This document shows, piece by piece, positions 22,523 to 33,866 of a stretch of DNA of 64,000 bases (positions within the stretch are counted from its first letter, which is position 1; each line of letters starts with the position of its first letter). Under the pieces are notes generated by a model, which saw only the letters and a list, made by a program, of their open reading frames with translations, did not search any database and was not told the DNA's origin. The position numbers and the translations under genes are program-made. Origin of the DNA: Welwitschia mirabilis (Eukaryota > Gnetophyta > Gnetopsida > Welwitschiales); the NCBI GenBank assembly GCA_051453625.1, contig JBOZIK010000001.1, positions 204,124,786-204,188,785 of the forward strand. The letters run 5' to 3'.

Positions 22523-23966
22523 TGTGTACTTATGTAGTTGTTTATGTTCTTAATCAAATCCTATAAATCATAAATATCTTACAAAACACACGTGCTAATA
22601 TAGATGGGAGTTAACTCGAATGTCATAATCTATTTAAGGCACTAGGCTCAAAATTAGAGAATTATTTTATCAAATTATTTTTCTATTTTTAATTTAGTTT
22701 ATAAAAATAAAGAAACAATGCAAGAAAACAATGTAAGAAAATAATGCAAAGTAAACACACTAATGCAATGTAAATGAAACCTGTTATAAATGTAATATCT
22801 ATCTGACTACCAAATATTCTTGGCATAAATATTGATCCTTCATAACCTAGATTGATCAAGGAAATTGTTACTAATCCTAACCAACCTAAGATATCAAGTA
22901 TGTCAAACAAAATATGGAAAACATGCAATGATTATTTTATAAATGCAAAAATAGAAATCTCGACAAATGATTTCAACCTTAACAAAGGTTATTCTTGATG
23001 GTATATATCAACTATGAAGCTATCATGGAATCATAACCAACATAGACCATAAGGGAGATGCACATAAGTAAAACTAAAATAACCTTTTCATTATCTTCGA
23101 ATCAATATCCTTGTTACAAAGCATGAACAACTCAATGAAGGATACACAATTCAACACCTAGAAAGATCCATCTCTATAATAATGGATGAACCTCATATCC
23201 TTTAATCTTCTATCACAATATTTTTAGGTGCTAAAGAAGATAAAGTCGAGTCAAGGGCGAAGGAGGTATTTATGAAAATAAAACATCCTAATAATACAAA
23301 AAAAATAATATATGCAACAAAAACCCTAGTGGTGCATAAGAAGTGCATGACACATTATAGAAGTTATATTAAATTTGGTGCCTTGAATAATAATAGTTAT
23401 CATCTTGATTATCATTTAGATATGACTAGGAAAATGCCACATCAAGAGAGCTCCCACATTAGCTTTTATCTTCAGTCTAATTGCATCCTTATCAACATAC
23501 AAGTGGTGTTATCTATACTATCATCTCAATGATTAAACAAATGATAGTTTCTAAAGCTTTTTAATTAAGTTAAATTACCTTTGTAGANNNNNNNNNNNNN
23601 NNNNNNNNNNNNNNNNNNNNNNNNNNNNNNNNNNNNNNNNNNNNNNNNNNNNNNNNNNNNNNNNNNNNNNNNNNNNNNNNNNNNNNNACATACAAGTGGT
23701 GTTATCTATACTATCATCTCAATGATTAGACAAATGATAGTTTCTAAAGCTTTTTAATTAAGTTAAATTACCTTTTTAGATCATTAACTCTTCCTGTAAA
23801 GCATTAAAAATCATCCAAAATACCTCCAAATATGCTACTAATGGCATGTTTCCATGATTTTCTCCTTAACTCTCAATAATTATTGAAATCCACTTAAACC
23901 TATTTAAATGTTTTACAAAAATACTCAAAATACCCCATTACAAACATACAATTTAACATCACAACA
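22523..23966 (+). repeat. Right LTR of the non-autonomous element, containing an assembly gap
   Basis: Direct copy of 19999-21118. Sequence 23497-23587 before the 100-N gap is repeated almost base for base at 23688-23778 after it. Reading frames at 22689-22928 and 23272-23532 lie within this LTR and have no protein similarity that I recognise. Confidence 0.75.
23588..23687. other. Assembly gap (100 N) between duplicate ends
   Basis: The 91 bases before the gap and the 91 bases after it differ at about two positions. The two contigs most likely overlap and the gap has no real length. Confidence 0.9.
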
Positions 23967-24530
23967 TTAATGAATTCTATAATCTTACATAACATTTTAT
24001 AATAATAGCATAATATGAACACAAATTTATGGAACTTTTGAGATATGTTCCTAAGATAGTAGATAGTAAAGAAGTAAAAGTTAGAATATTTATGGCTAAT
24101 CTACATTCGGTGATTTAAAATCAAGTTAAATTATTTTAATCAAAGACCATTGCAGAGGCTTTAGAGGAGGTTAAACTTAGTAAGGAATCATGGACCAATA
24201 ATAAGAATCTTAGAGAAAAAAGGAGAATATATTAAGATAATAAAAGAATGCAATCATGAAAGAAATCATTCAATCACATGGGTATGATCAGAGGAAGAGG
24301 TATAGTAAAGATGTCTATAGTTAATAGCAAAGCAATACATTAATCACAAAGAAGAATGCAGACTTAACCAACTAGAGGAAGAGGTTGATTTGCAAGACTA
24401 CCAAGAAATGATCAATCTTTTAAAAATACAACTAATGATTTTAGGAACATAAGGAATTTTCTATGTTAGGAACCTCATTATATGAAGAAATTGCCCTAAA
24501 AGGAAGAAACAAGAAGCAACTACAATAAAT
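23967..24530 (+). pseudogene. Tekay gag, C-terminal part with degraded zinc knuckle
   Basis: The gag frame resumes with YEHKFMELLRYVPKIVDSKE and KVRIFMANLHSVI, the end of the gag domain in chromoviruses. Then TIAEALEEVKLSKESW and Arg/Gly/Asn-rich sequence (GRGRF-like) lead to FYVRNLII, a stop and RNCPKRK at about 24455-24510. That is the place of the CCHC knuckle (C-x2-C-x4-H-x4-C), but here only the last Cys remains readable, so RNA packaging would be lost. First codons 23967-24010 are not clearly gag and may be leftover insertion sequence. Confidence 0.8.
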
Positions 24531-25080
24531 GTTAGAAAGTTGTATGCCTTAGTCTCTAAGGAAAGTAGTTAATCAAAAGTGATTTTAAAAATTGCAAGTA
24601 CTTTATTAAATATTTTTATAAAAATTTTAGTATATTTAGGTGCATCTAATTCTTTCATTTTATACTTAATAGCTAGAAAGATGTTTTTAAAAATTAAGAA
24701 GGTCAATCAATTAATAATAGAACTCTCAGATATAGTCAAATCAAAATAATGAGAGAAACTTCTATGTGTATATTACATCTTAATGGTTATATATTCAAAG
24801 TATAATTATTACTATCAGAATTAGGCTATTTTGATATTATTGTAGGACTGAATTGGTTACAAAAAAAAATAAGTCACAAATAGATTGCTATTATAGGGAG
24901 GTTACTATATTAGATTCAAAAGAAAAAAGACTGTGTTTACTAATTATATTAGAATCATTATNNNNNNNNNNTATAAAAAAACTAATTAGGAATAAGCAAA
25001 TGAAAAAAGAAGTTATACATGAACAAGAATTTGAAATTATTAAATTTTATTTCTCTCTTTAAAGCAAGTGAAATATATCA
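24531..25080 (+). pseudogene. Tekay aspartic protease remnant
   Basis: After the knuckle the frame reads ATTINVRKLYALVSKESS, then ILVYLGASNSFI at about 24620-24660. The latter is the active-site loop (D-x-G-A-S-x-S-F-I) with the catalytic Asp replaced by Tyr. Further on LGYFDIIVGLNWL (24820-24860) matches the D-V-I-L-G-M-x-W-L flap end of the domain. A 10-N gap (24962-24971) sits in the linker to RT. The open frame 24853-25062 covers the linker, with a Lys-rich stretch. Confidence 0.8.
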
Positions 25081-26030
25081 TATATTCTAAATGTACAGGG
25101 ATTTTTAGATGTATTTTTGAATGAGTTACTAGTGTGTCCTTCAAAAAGAGTAGAAGATTTTAAAATAACTCTTAAAAAAGAAGTGCAACCAATTACAAAG
25201 GCATCATACAGAATGTCTACTATTGAGTTGATAGAATTAAAAACTCAGTTAATGACACTTTTGGAAAAAGAGTTGATCAAACTAAGTATTTCATCATGGG
25301 GTGCACCAGTATTATTTGTTAAAAATAGAGATGGGGGATTCAGGCTATGTATGGATTATAGGATAATAAACATAGTAATTATTAAAAATAGTTATCCATT
25401 ATCTAGAATAGATGATTTATTTAATCAAGTAAATTTTATCAAGTTTTTCTCAAAGATTAATCTTAAATTTAGTTATTATTAACTTAGAATTAAGGAAGAA
25501 TATATATTCAAAATACCATTTTATATTAAGTATGGTCATTATGAATTTCATGTAGGCCATTTGGATTTACCAATGCATTAGCTACATTTATGACAACGAT
25601 GAATAACATTTTTCAAGCATATCTAGATAAATTATTGGTGTTATTTATTAATGATTTTTTGATGTACTTATCAAATAAGGAGGATCATAAAAAACATTTA
25701 CAAATAGTATTGGAGACTTTAAGAAAAAATTAATTTTATGCCAACCCTAAAAAGTGTGAATTTTGATTAACTAAGATTAAATTTTTAGGGCATGTAATTT
25801 TAAAAGAAGGAATCGATGTTGATAATGATAAAGTATAAGCTGTGGTAGGTTAGTCCAGCCTAGAATTAGTAACTGAGGTAAGAAGTTTTCTTAGATTGGT
25901 TAGTTATTATAGAAGATTTATTTCAAATTTTTTGAAGACTATAATTTCTTTGACATCCTTGTTGTAAAAAGATAATCTATTTAACTAGATAATACATTGT
26001 GATGAAGCACTTCAAAGATTAAAAGAGGCA
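25081..26030 (+). pseudogene. Tekay reverse transcriptase remnant
   Basis: The open stretch 25117-25482 (121 codons) covers the first half of [82 protein letters not shown] and [14 protein letters not shown]. It ends at TAA where the family has Gln (the H-Q-L-R-I position). Past that stop LRIKEEYIFKIPF and, one frameshift later, ATFMTTMNNIFQAYLDKL follow. The active-site motif at 25644-25655 reads FIND where FIDD is normal, so one catalytic Asp is lost. KCEF, a stop, LTKIKFLGHVILKEGIDVD and VRSFLRLVSYYRRFI complete the thumb. Motif order is that of Tekay/Del chromoviruses. Confidence 0.92.
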
Positions 26031-26450
26031 TATGTATCTGCAACTATTTGAAAATGTTATAACCTAGGAAAATGAATATAGTCTATATTAATGGTTTTGG
26101 AGAAGGATTAGAAGTAGTATTAATATAGGAAGAAAGAGTTATCACTTATGCATCAAGATAACTAAAGAATCATGAAAGGAATTATTCAGTGCATGATTTA
26201 GTACTGGCTACTATAATTCCTGCATTTAAAATTTGGAGGCATTATTTATATGAAGAAAAGTTAAACTTTGGATAGATTATAAAAATCTTAAATACATACA
26301 CACTCAACCCAACTTAAATCTTAGGTAAAGGAGATGGATGAAAGTCTTACAAGATTATGACTTGATAATAAATTACCAAGAAGGAAGAGAAAATATAATG
26401 GTTAATGTGTTAAGATAGAGAAGGTATTTAATTAATTACTTAAATATAGA
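26031..26450 (+). pseudogene. Tekay RNase H remnant
   Basis: The frame reads NIVYINGFGEGLEVVLI, a stop at an expected Gln, EERVITYASR, another stop at an expected Gln, then LKNHERNYSVHDLVLATIIP and AFKIWRHYLYEEKLNF, followed by KVLQDYDLIINYQEGRENIM. This is the RNase H domain with the first acidic residue changed (INGF in place of the usual D-A-S type start). It would have removed RNA from the RNA-DNA hybrid. Confidence 0.85.
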
Positions 26451-26479
26451 AAAATATTTGTATAAATTGATATTTGCTT

Positions 26480-27500
26480 TACAACAGGACTATCATCTGT
26501 GCAAAAAGGTAAAAGAAGAAGGAATTTAAGAATTTATAGTTTCTAGTAATGAATTTGTTACTTTTCAAGATAAAATTTAGTGCTTAATAAAGAGTAGGTG
26601 AAGTAAATTATCTTCAATGAATTTCATAGGACATGGTATGATATCAATCTAGGATTTAATAAGATGTATAAATATATCAAACAATATTTTTAGTAATCAA
26701 GAATGAGATCTAAAGTTACTAATCTTATGATAAAATATATGACCTATCAACTGGTCAAAGCTAAACATCAGCATCTAGATAGAGTTTTATATTTCCATGA
26801 CATTCTACAATGGAAATGGAAAGTAGTCAATATGAATTTTATTATAAGTCTATCCAAGATGAAATAAGGTTATGATACTATTTTTATAATGGGTGATCTC
26901 TTAAAGAAAAGTGCACATTCTTGTATAGTGAAAACAATAGATTTAGATGAAAGAATTATAAAATAATATGTAAAGAATATAGTAAAAATGCATGGAGTAC
27001 CAAAAAGAATTATTTTAGATAGAAATAGTGAGTCCACATATAAATTTTGGACATCATTACATAAATAATTAGAAACTAAGTTAAAATTAAATATAGATTT
27101 TCATCCTTAAATACGTCACCAAACAATAATAATAAATCAAAATTTTGAAGACTTATTAATATCAGTAATTTTGGATTTGGAAAGATATTAAGTGGATTAG
27201 TTAACATTAGTGAAATACATTTATAATAGTAGCTATCAAGAATCAATAAGATGTAAGCCTTTTAGAGCAATATATGGAAGGAAATGTAGAATACTAGTAG
27301 CATGATTTAATGTAATAGATAAGAAATTATTAAACATATCATTAACTAAAGATTTAGAAGAGAAACTGAGAATGATTAGAAAAGATTAAAGATGGTAAAG
27401 GATAGATAAACTAAACATCCAAATCACCAAAAAAGACATATAAAGTTTTAATAAGGGAATCATGTTTATATTAAATGCTCACCTTTTAAAAGAGTTTTCA
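26480..27500 (+). pseudogene. Tekay integrase remnant
   Basis: Partly readable zinc-binding region at 26600-26790 (ending CQLVKAKHQH-like; Cys residues mostly lost), then WKWKVVNMNFIISLSKMK, YDTIFIMGDLLKKSAHSCIV, KNIVKMHGVPKRIILDRNSE, TYKFWTSLHK and LKLNIDFHP. This is the catalytic core of gypsy integrase: the first Asp is Asn (MNFI), the second is kept in ILDRNSE, and the Glu of the third position (normally in the G-Q-x-E-x-x-N stretch) is not conserved. Then YIYNSSYQESIRCKPFRAIY and GRKCRI continue the family pattern. Stops often replace Gln or Trp. Confidence 0.85.
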
Positions 27501-27903
27501 AGTTTAGTAAAAAGAAAAAATTAGCCCTAAAATTTATAAGGCCTTATCAGATTATTAAAAGGATTGGACCAGTAGCTTATGAGTTAGTCTTACCCCTAAA
27601 TCTATTAAATCTTCATAATTTTTTTCACATATCCTTATTAAAGAAACATTTTACTAATTAAATAAAGATAATTCTTCATTAAGAAGTACATATTCTTTTA
27701 GATTATTCAATTAAAGCTTAACCAATTAAGATCTTAGATCAAAAGCAAATGGTATTATAGGAAAAAATTGTATAACTTTATAAAATTTAATGGTCAAATC
27801 AATCTATAGAAGAATCAACTTAGAAAGCAGAAATAGATATTAAGCAATGGAAACTAGCGCTTTGGGTAAGTTTTCAGGAGGAAAATTCTTAAGAAGGTGA
27901 GAA
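27501..27903 (+). pseudogene. Integrase tail and chromodomain-like C-terminus of Tekay pol
   Basis: Near 27540-27660 there is the GPF/Y-type tail (KFIRPYQIIKRIGPVAYELV-like), then Leu/His-rich sequence. At 27720-27890 the frame gives PIKILDQKQMVL, a stop, EKIVQLYKIQWSNQSIEEST and KAEIDIKQWKLA, ending in EENS and a stop at 27890. This arrangement, a short domain ending in W-x-x-x-x-x-E-E-x-T-W-E-x-E, is the chromodomain-like C-terminus of Del/Tekay chromoviruses, which is thought to steer integration to heterochromatin. The 3' LTR starts about 15 bases later. Confidence 0.8.
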
Positions 27904-28766
27904 ATTTCACATCCCAAATTTTTAAGGTTACAAAATTTAGCCTAAGAATTATTTAAATATTTTAATAAATAAAAATAAATAATATAGTTTAAATTAATGT
28001 CTTACAGGCTAAAAGATTTATTAAAAATGGCTAAATATGTAGAGGTGATGAAAATTTTATCTTGATATTATTTCTTAGACATTATTGCTAAACATATCAT
28101 GTTGATTAGTTATATAAAAATAATTGTAATTAAATTTCTTTTTTTAATTATCCAAAAATAGTAGCATACTCTTAAAATTTTGGTATTTATTTCTTGGCTT
28201 ATGGATTCAGTAGTAGTAATTATTTAGAATTTTAAAAGCTTATATCACCATGTGATTAACTTTTCTTCTTTTTTCTTATGTTGAAAAATTACAAAGAATT
28301 TAAATCTTGTAACTTTGCAAGAATTTTTTTTCATGATTATTATTTGAAATATATTTGGCATGATAAATAGTTACTAGTATAATGAAATATTAGATGCATC
28401 TAGTATCTAGGCAAAGTAATGATAAGGGGTTATGAACTTTTTACCATCTTCTTTTTCAAGACAACATCTCTTCATATCCTCATTTATCTTCATATCCCTC
28501 CATCTTATTATTATATACAAAACTTTCTTCTTCTTTTATTTGTATATTTTTGAAAAAGCTTCTAATTATCAGATCTTCATGACCTCAAAATTTGGAACTT
28601 TAAAAGCATTAAATTTTTGAAATTCTTAATGTTTTAAAGTTTTTAAAAGATTGTAAATTCTGACATCTAATTTTAGGTATGCTCTTATTAAGTTCTTACA
28701 TCTTTATATGGTCTTGTTTAATTATTAAATGTTCTATGGTTCTATGTAATTCTTGAATCTTATATT
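27904..28766 (+). repeat. Tekay 3' LTR, first part (split by the LINE)
   Basis: Begins just after the pol stop; ttcacatcccaaatttttaagg resembles the TGTAACATCCC-type start of many plant gypsy LTRs with its TG lost. 28250-28766 is repeated at 39860-40320. The segment stops at gaatcttatatt, which is duplicated at 38460 on the other side of the LINE block. Confidence 0.75.
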
Positions 28767-28779
28767 ATTCTTTTTTTTT

Positions 28780-29390
28780 AAAAAAGTATGTATATTAAAC
28801 TAGGAAATGTACAACAGGGAGACAAAAATGCCTAAGTGTTATAGAAGCATTGAACTGTTCATAGCATCGAATTAAAATAGTCGACAGAAAAGAAACCTAA
28901 AACAACAAGCCAAAAAGGGGATGAAATCGCCCCTGAAAAATAATGTATTAAGAACTTTCCTAAAAGGGTTCAAGCACTAATAGAAATAGCCATAAACAAG
29001 GATTTAAAACTGATGAAAACTAGGGGAAAAACTACCCCTTGAAACCAAAACTTACAAAAAAAACCAAAAACCAAAGAAAGAGGATTATAGTTCTCTATAG
29101 TCCTCTACAGAAGGGAAAATGTTGCCATGGTTGTGTTCGAGTAGAAATCTTCCTAGGTCATCTAAGAGAACCTAAAATACTTGTTTTGTTGAATTTTTAG
29201 TATCAGTTGTATTCTTATTTGGCTGGAGACAAAGTGATTTCTTCCTATAATTCAACTTTATGGCCTAGGGTAGAGCTCGATGAGAGATGCCCAGGGTAAC
29301 AAATGGACATCTTTTAAACCTCTGAATCATTGCTAGAAAAACCTTCCTTTTGGTTGCATTCATGTCAAGTTCCTAAGTTTAAGATTGGAA
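28780..29390 (-). other. LINE 3' region after the last readable frame
   Basis: Minus-strand tail between the Pro/Ser-rich end of the long frame and poly(A). I see no further domain. GC content is higher than in the surrounding LTR. Confidence 0.6.
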
Positions 29391-30390
29391 TTCCAATGAA
29401 GAGGAGTCAGAAATAGGGCTTTAGGGAGAACTAGGACCTAAAGCTAGAGGAGGAGAGTGCTGGGCATGCCCATCTTGTTCTGGAGAAGAGTGGACTAGAG
29501 AAGAAGTGCCTAAAGCTGGGGAAGGGTGAGTTGGAGACTAAGCTTAGGCTAAGCTAAGAGGATACTCCTCAAAAGTTTTCTGATGGACTAGGGATGGGAA
29601 AAAACCTTCTGATTGAGATGGGGATAAAGATGCCCCACCTCTATTGCTATGGCTAAAATGAGCTACTGTTTTGTCAGGAGTATGATTTCTAACTAAGGAG
29701 GAATTTCTAGTAGATGATCTCCTAAGGGGGTTCTAGTGAGAATAGCAATGAGGAGAAGGGGAAGGGGTCTCTTTGGCCTAAGCTGCTTGTGCTGCTCTCC
29801 AAAAGGTTAGTATTAAACCTGAGTACCTTGAGGAGTCCTTATGCTTGAGCACTTGAATGAATAAATAAGAAAGATTCACTTGGCTTCCTAGGTTAAGAGC
29901 CTTAAGAAACATAAAATGGATACTAAAAAGCTTAGAACAATTACCAGATTAAATGAAATATCTATCCACCAGTTATACCCCAAGTCCTCATGGGGTTGGT
30001 AACGCCTTCCTGCTAATATGTCCATTGAGTAGTTTAGGAATTCCACTTGAAAAGAAATGGAAAACTTTTCATTGGCCTTTGCTTCAAAACAGTATCCTCT
30101 CACCTTCCACTAGGACCTCTAGTAGTCTAGCAAANNNNNNNNNNNNNNNNNNNNNNNNNNNNNNNNNNNNNNNNNNNNNNNNTTCCATCACCTGTAAAAA
30201 GTGGTGATATCAGCCCCCCATATCTCCTCTCAGTTTATGCAGAAGGGTTCCCCATCCCACCACCTATATTTTTTCCCATAACTCTGGGCATCCCTCGAAG
30301 AGGCCTGGATCAGTAGGCTCATAGGTTGGAGTGGCTACCATGGCAATTTTAATTTGAAAATGAGTGTGGATAATATTCCTAGCTATATAA
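29391..30390 (-). pseudogene. C-terminal extension in frame with LINE ORF2 (unrecognised domain, Ser/Pro-rich tail)
   Basis: On the minus strand the frame of the zf-RVT domain continues without a frameshift from about 30640 to 29391, apart from a 48-N run at 30135-30182. All stops inside it are TAG, TAA or TGA that could come from Gln, Trp or Arg codons. The extension reads, in pieces, MVATPTYEPTDPGLFEGCPE, LVEGERILF, KVFHFFSSGIPKLLNGHISR, FSIHFMFLKALNLGSQVNLS and YLFIQVLKHKDSSRYSGLIL, followed by about 130 residues rich in Ser, Pro and His. The middle vaguely resembles the domain found in 'putative plant transposon proteins' (a helical region with a ..NLxYLxxxH.. core), but I cannot establish this. 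Usual plant L1 ORF2 proteins end soon after zf-RVT. Confidence 0.5.
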
Positions 30391-33300
30391 ATAGGAAAGG
30401 GTAAGAGGACATTATTGATAATTAGACTGTTTCGGATCTGTTATATCTACCAAAAAGTCAAGTGAATCCCATCCACTAAATGCATGTCAGATGTGCCACA
30501 ACTTTGATAGTACTTTATCATTATGGTAATTAGTTCCTTGCTCTAAACACATTGATAAAAGAGATGCTATGCTGTTTCAGGATTAGATTGACAGATGGGA
30601 CATTTAGTATCAATTTGAAATCCCCTTTTTGATAAGTGATCTTTTGTCAAAATTCGGTGGTGCTCTTTCAGCCAATAGAAGACTTTAATTTTTTCTAGTA
30701 TTTGTCCCCTTTAATGCTTCTTGTAACCTTTCTATTTGCCATATTTCTTGATCAAGATTTATTTAAATGTTTTACTTTAAGAAATGTTCAATTCAGTGAG
30801 TTATTAGTGAGCTTTACAAGATGCTTCCTTAGATATGATACCCCCTGCTTAATTGTCCAGCTTCTATACTTGTAAATAATTAAGTCACTCCATGGCTATT
30901 CTCCCTTTTATAATCTCTTTAGGATCCTGTGAGCTCTTGTGAGAATACAATATTTAGGTTTTTTAATTCCCCATCCTTCTGATTTCTTAGGATGAATTAT
31001 AATTTTCCATTTATAGTGATGTATTCGATGGTGGTCTTTTCCCCTCAACCAGATAAAATCTTTTAAGATCCTGTCAATTTTTTGTATAATATTTTTTGAG
31101 GGGGTGATAACAGAAGCTATATACTGAAAAAAATAAATTAGATAGGAATTTGTAAGAATTATTATAGCTTTTGAGGATAGAAATTTGTTGTACCAGGAGT
31201 TGCGCCTCCTTTGTATAGATTTCAAAATGTAAGTCTAGATACTTGTCCTGTGCCAATTTCATAGAGAAATGCTCAAGTAGATATTTTGAAAGTCTCCTAA
31301 CTTTGTATTCATGATGAGGGAAATTTCGTCCCTTCTGATACATTATCTACCTAAGGTATGTATTCTTGATTTATTTCAATTAGTGTGCAGCCTTGTTGCC
31401 TCTGCAAATGTATTTATGGCATTTTTTATAGCTTTTACTTACTAATAAGCTATCTTGGTTATGATGATGGTATCATCTGCATAGTAATTATTGAAAAAAA
31501 ATTGACCTTTAATTCTAATTTCTATAACTTCTTTGTTTCTTAAAAAACCTATAGAACATTCATCACAAACAAAAATAGGTATTGGAATAGAGGGTCCCAT
31601 TGTTTCAAACCTCTTTCCACTAAGAAGAAGTTTGATCTGTGACTATTAACCTCCACACTAAACTCATCCAAAGCCTACATGTCTAGCCATAGGTTAATAA
31701 TATCTTGAGAGGAATCAATTTTATTAATAATTCACCCTAATGCTTGCCAATTAACCGAGTCATAAGCTTTTGCAATATCTAGTTTAGCAATGAGAAATAG
31801 AAATTTATGTTTTAAATAGAGTGAATAATTTCATGGGTTAAAAGGATTTGATCTTGGATATACCTAAAATAAATGAAGCAGGCTTGGTTCTCTAAAATTA
31901 CATTGGAAAGAAAGGGAATAATTTGACCAACCCTAATTTTCACGAAGATTGAAAGCCCAAAGTTCTTTGGTCTACTAGCATCCCTTTTTTTTGATATGAG
32001 GACTATCCTAGTTCTATTCATCTCTCTAGGAATCCCTCGATTGTGGAATATTTTTTGCATTACACCATGGAGATTATCCCCTAGGATAAAGAAATAAGAT
32101 TTGAAGAGTTCAACTGGCCATCCATCAGGACTAAGTGCTTGATCATTCTTCATCAATCTGACTGTAGCTAATGTCTCTTTTATACTTAGGGGTTTACTTA
32201 GCATGTGGTTATCCTTCTCCAAAACCTTCTTATTTTTTAGGATTAGGATAGAGGCGATATCATCCCATTACCAGACTCTTTGGAGATGGGCCTGTAATTC
32301 CTTACCTATTTTTTCTTCATTTTCTATGACTCAGCCTCCTACTATAAGCCTTTTAATTCTATTATTAGATCTATGCTGGTTGACCTATAGGAAGAAAAAT
32401 CTAGTATGTCTATCCTCCTCTTTAAGCCACTTTATCCTTGATCATTCTCTTCAATAATATTATTTATCCTCATATATTTCTTGGAAATCCATTAGGCACT
32501 GATATTCTTTTTTTTGAAGTCTTTACTGATTACCTCTCTTCTCTTGCTTGGTTTGAATGCATTTGAGTTCTTCCTCGATTTCAGCTTTTGAGTCAAACAT
32601 CTCCTTGTCTTTCCTTCTCTAGTCTCTTAGGCGGGCCTTCAAGTTATTAAGGCCTTTGTATAAGAAAGTGATAGGTTGTATTCCATCATACTATACCCAA
32701 ATATTTTCCAAGAGCTCTTTAGTTTCTATTCGGTTAACCCAGTATCGTTCCATATGAAATGGGGTTTTCAGGGGTGAAAAAACTCCTAATTTAAGCATAA
32801 TTAAATGGTGATCTAAGGTAATTCTATTCAAGCCACTGGCTTTAAGAGGAAGTTTTAGCTAGATGTTTTTCAGCTAGTACTCTATCAATCTTAGACATTA
32901 TTAGCTTTCTACTTGCTCTTCTATTCGACCATATGTATTTGAAACCAGTGAGGGGTACATCTGTGAGGGAGTATCTTATTAAAAAATCTTTTAAGATAGA
33001 AGACCCTCTAGATTTCTAGTTATCATTACTTGATTTTTCCTAGTAGTGGAGGCATTAGTTAAAGTCAGCCAAAATTTGGATTTGTTCACTATATTCCTTT
33101 GTGCTTCTTCCAATACTGTGACCTTGTTTAGATTGTACTGTGGGATGTAGGTATTTGTAAGGGTCTAGCCTTCATCTTTAAAGAAAATTGTAATATGATT
33201 CTAGCTACTGCAAATTAGATCTACTTTTTTTAGTAGAAACTAAAAGGCCACTTGAGTTACCTTGGGCTGCAATATTAAAAGAGGTCTAATGCTATCCCAT

Positions 33301-33428
33301 CGTTATAATTTCCATGTCTTATTTTATTTTCATCTTCTATAGGTAGACTAAATCGATATTATAATGATTTAGAATAGTTTTTTTTGTAAGAGGACCTAAT
33401 CCCCTATAGTTCTAAAGAGATAATTCAT
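30391..33428 (-). pseudogene. LINE ORF2 (endonuclease, RT, zf-RVT), left copy
   Basis: Minus strand from the ATG at 33428, at the start of the exonuclease-endonuclease-phosphatase domain (to about 32560), which nicks the target. RT follows: 32222-31812 includes SPDGWPVELFKSYF, RGIPREMNRTRIVLISKKRD and ENQACFIYFRYIQDQILLTH, and the active-site motif YADD is intact at 31472-31483. The end of RT and connecting region (31343-30908) include QSILTNSYLIYFFQ-like and LRGKDHHRIHHYKWK. At 30700-30560 the zf-RVT domain reads LKEHHRILTKDHLSKRGFQI and DTKCPICQSNPETA, keeping its Cys pair. Frameshifts and stops interrupt the frame. The protein would copy its own RNA at the nick (target-primed reverse transcription). 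Confidence 0.88.
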
Positions 33429-33439
33429 TGGGGGTGTTT

Positions 33440-33866
33440 TCACCTCTTTTTGGTGCTTGTCCTTTTTTCAATGTGTCTTCGATAGTAGCTTGGGAACTAT
33501 TTGTAATATTCTCTACTGTTTCTCATTCTCATAGGATTCTATTACTAGGTCTTCCCTTTATCTAGGTTTCTATTTCATTAGATTCGTCATCTTAAAGGTT
33601 TTATTAGGTGTCATTCTCATCCATGAGAGGTTGAAATGGGTTTTCCTATTTTGGATCTTCCTTTCTCTTGCTTTCCTTTAGAAAAACAGTGGTACTTTTT
33701 CTAGTTTATTCCTTTCTTTACTTATGTCAACATATGTTATGATTATGACCAGTCTTCCAGCAAAAAGTGTAGGTTTCATTTTGCTTTTCTTCAATGTTAA
33801 TCAATATTTTCCAGCATTCTTCTCTTAGGTGATCCAATATTCTAAAATGGGAGCATTTATTCTCTA
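33440..33866 (-). pseudogene. LINE ORF1 C-terminal fragment, left copy
   Basis: Matches 37130-37560 of the right copy: Lys/Arg/Asn-rich sequence after a degraded zinc knuckle (HFRILDHLREEC near 33840). The contig ends inside the knuckle at the gap. Confidence 0.7.

Larger units (their letters stand above)
19999..23966 (+). mobile_element. Non-autonomous LTR element (LARD-like) inside the Tekay gag
   Basis: Two direct repeats, 19999-21118 and 22523-23966, enclose 1.4 kb without recognisable protein. The repeats share the start TGTGTGC/TGTGTAC, a middle block around ctaggctnaaanttaaagaatt, and the end ..acaaca. The second repeat is lengthened by a 100-N gap and a 91-base duplicate at 23497-23587/23688-23778; without these it is about 1,250 bases against 1,120 for the first. 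A purine run (taagatgaaggag, 22510-22522) sits just before the right repeat as a polypurine tract would. No gag or pol can be read, so movement would have needed proteins from another element. I could not find a clean target-site duplication. Confidence 0.75.

Noticed and set aside
22689-22928. Hydrophobic minus-strand frame of 79 codons resembling a membrane protein
   Set aside because: It is in the LARD LTR; the matching part of the other LTR has no such frame, and T-rich DNA encodes hydrophobic residues.
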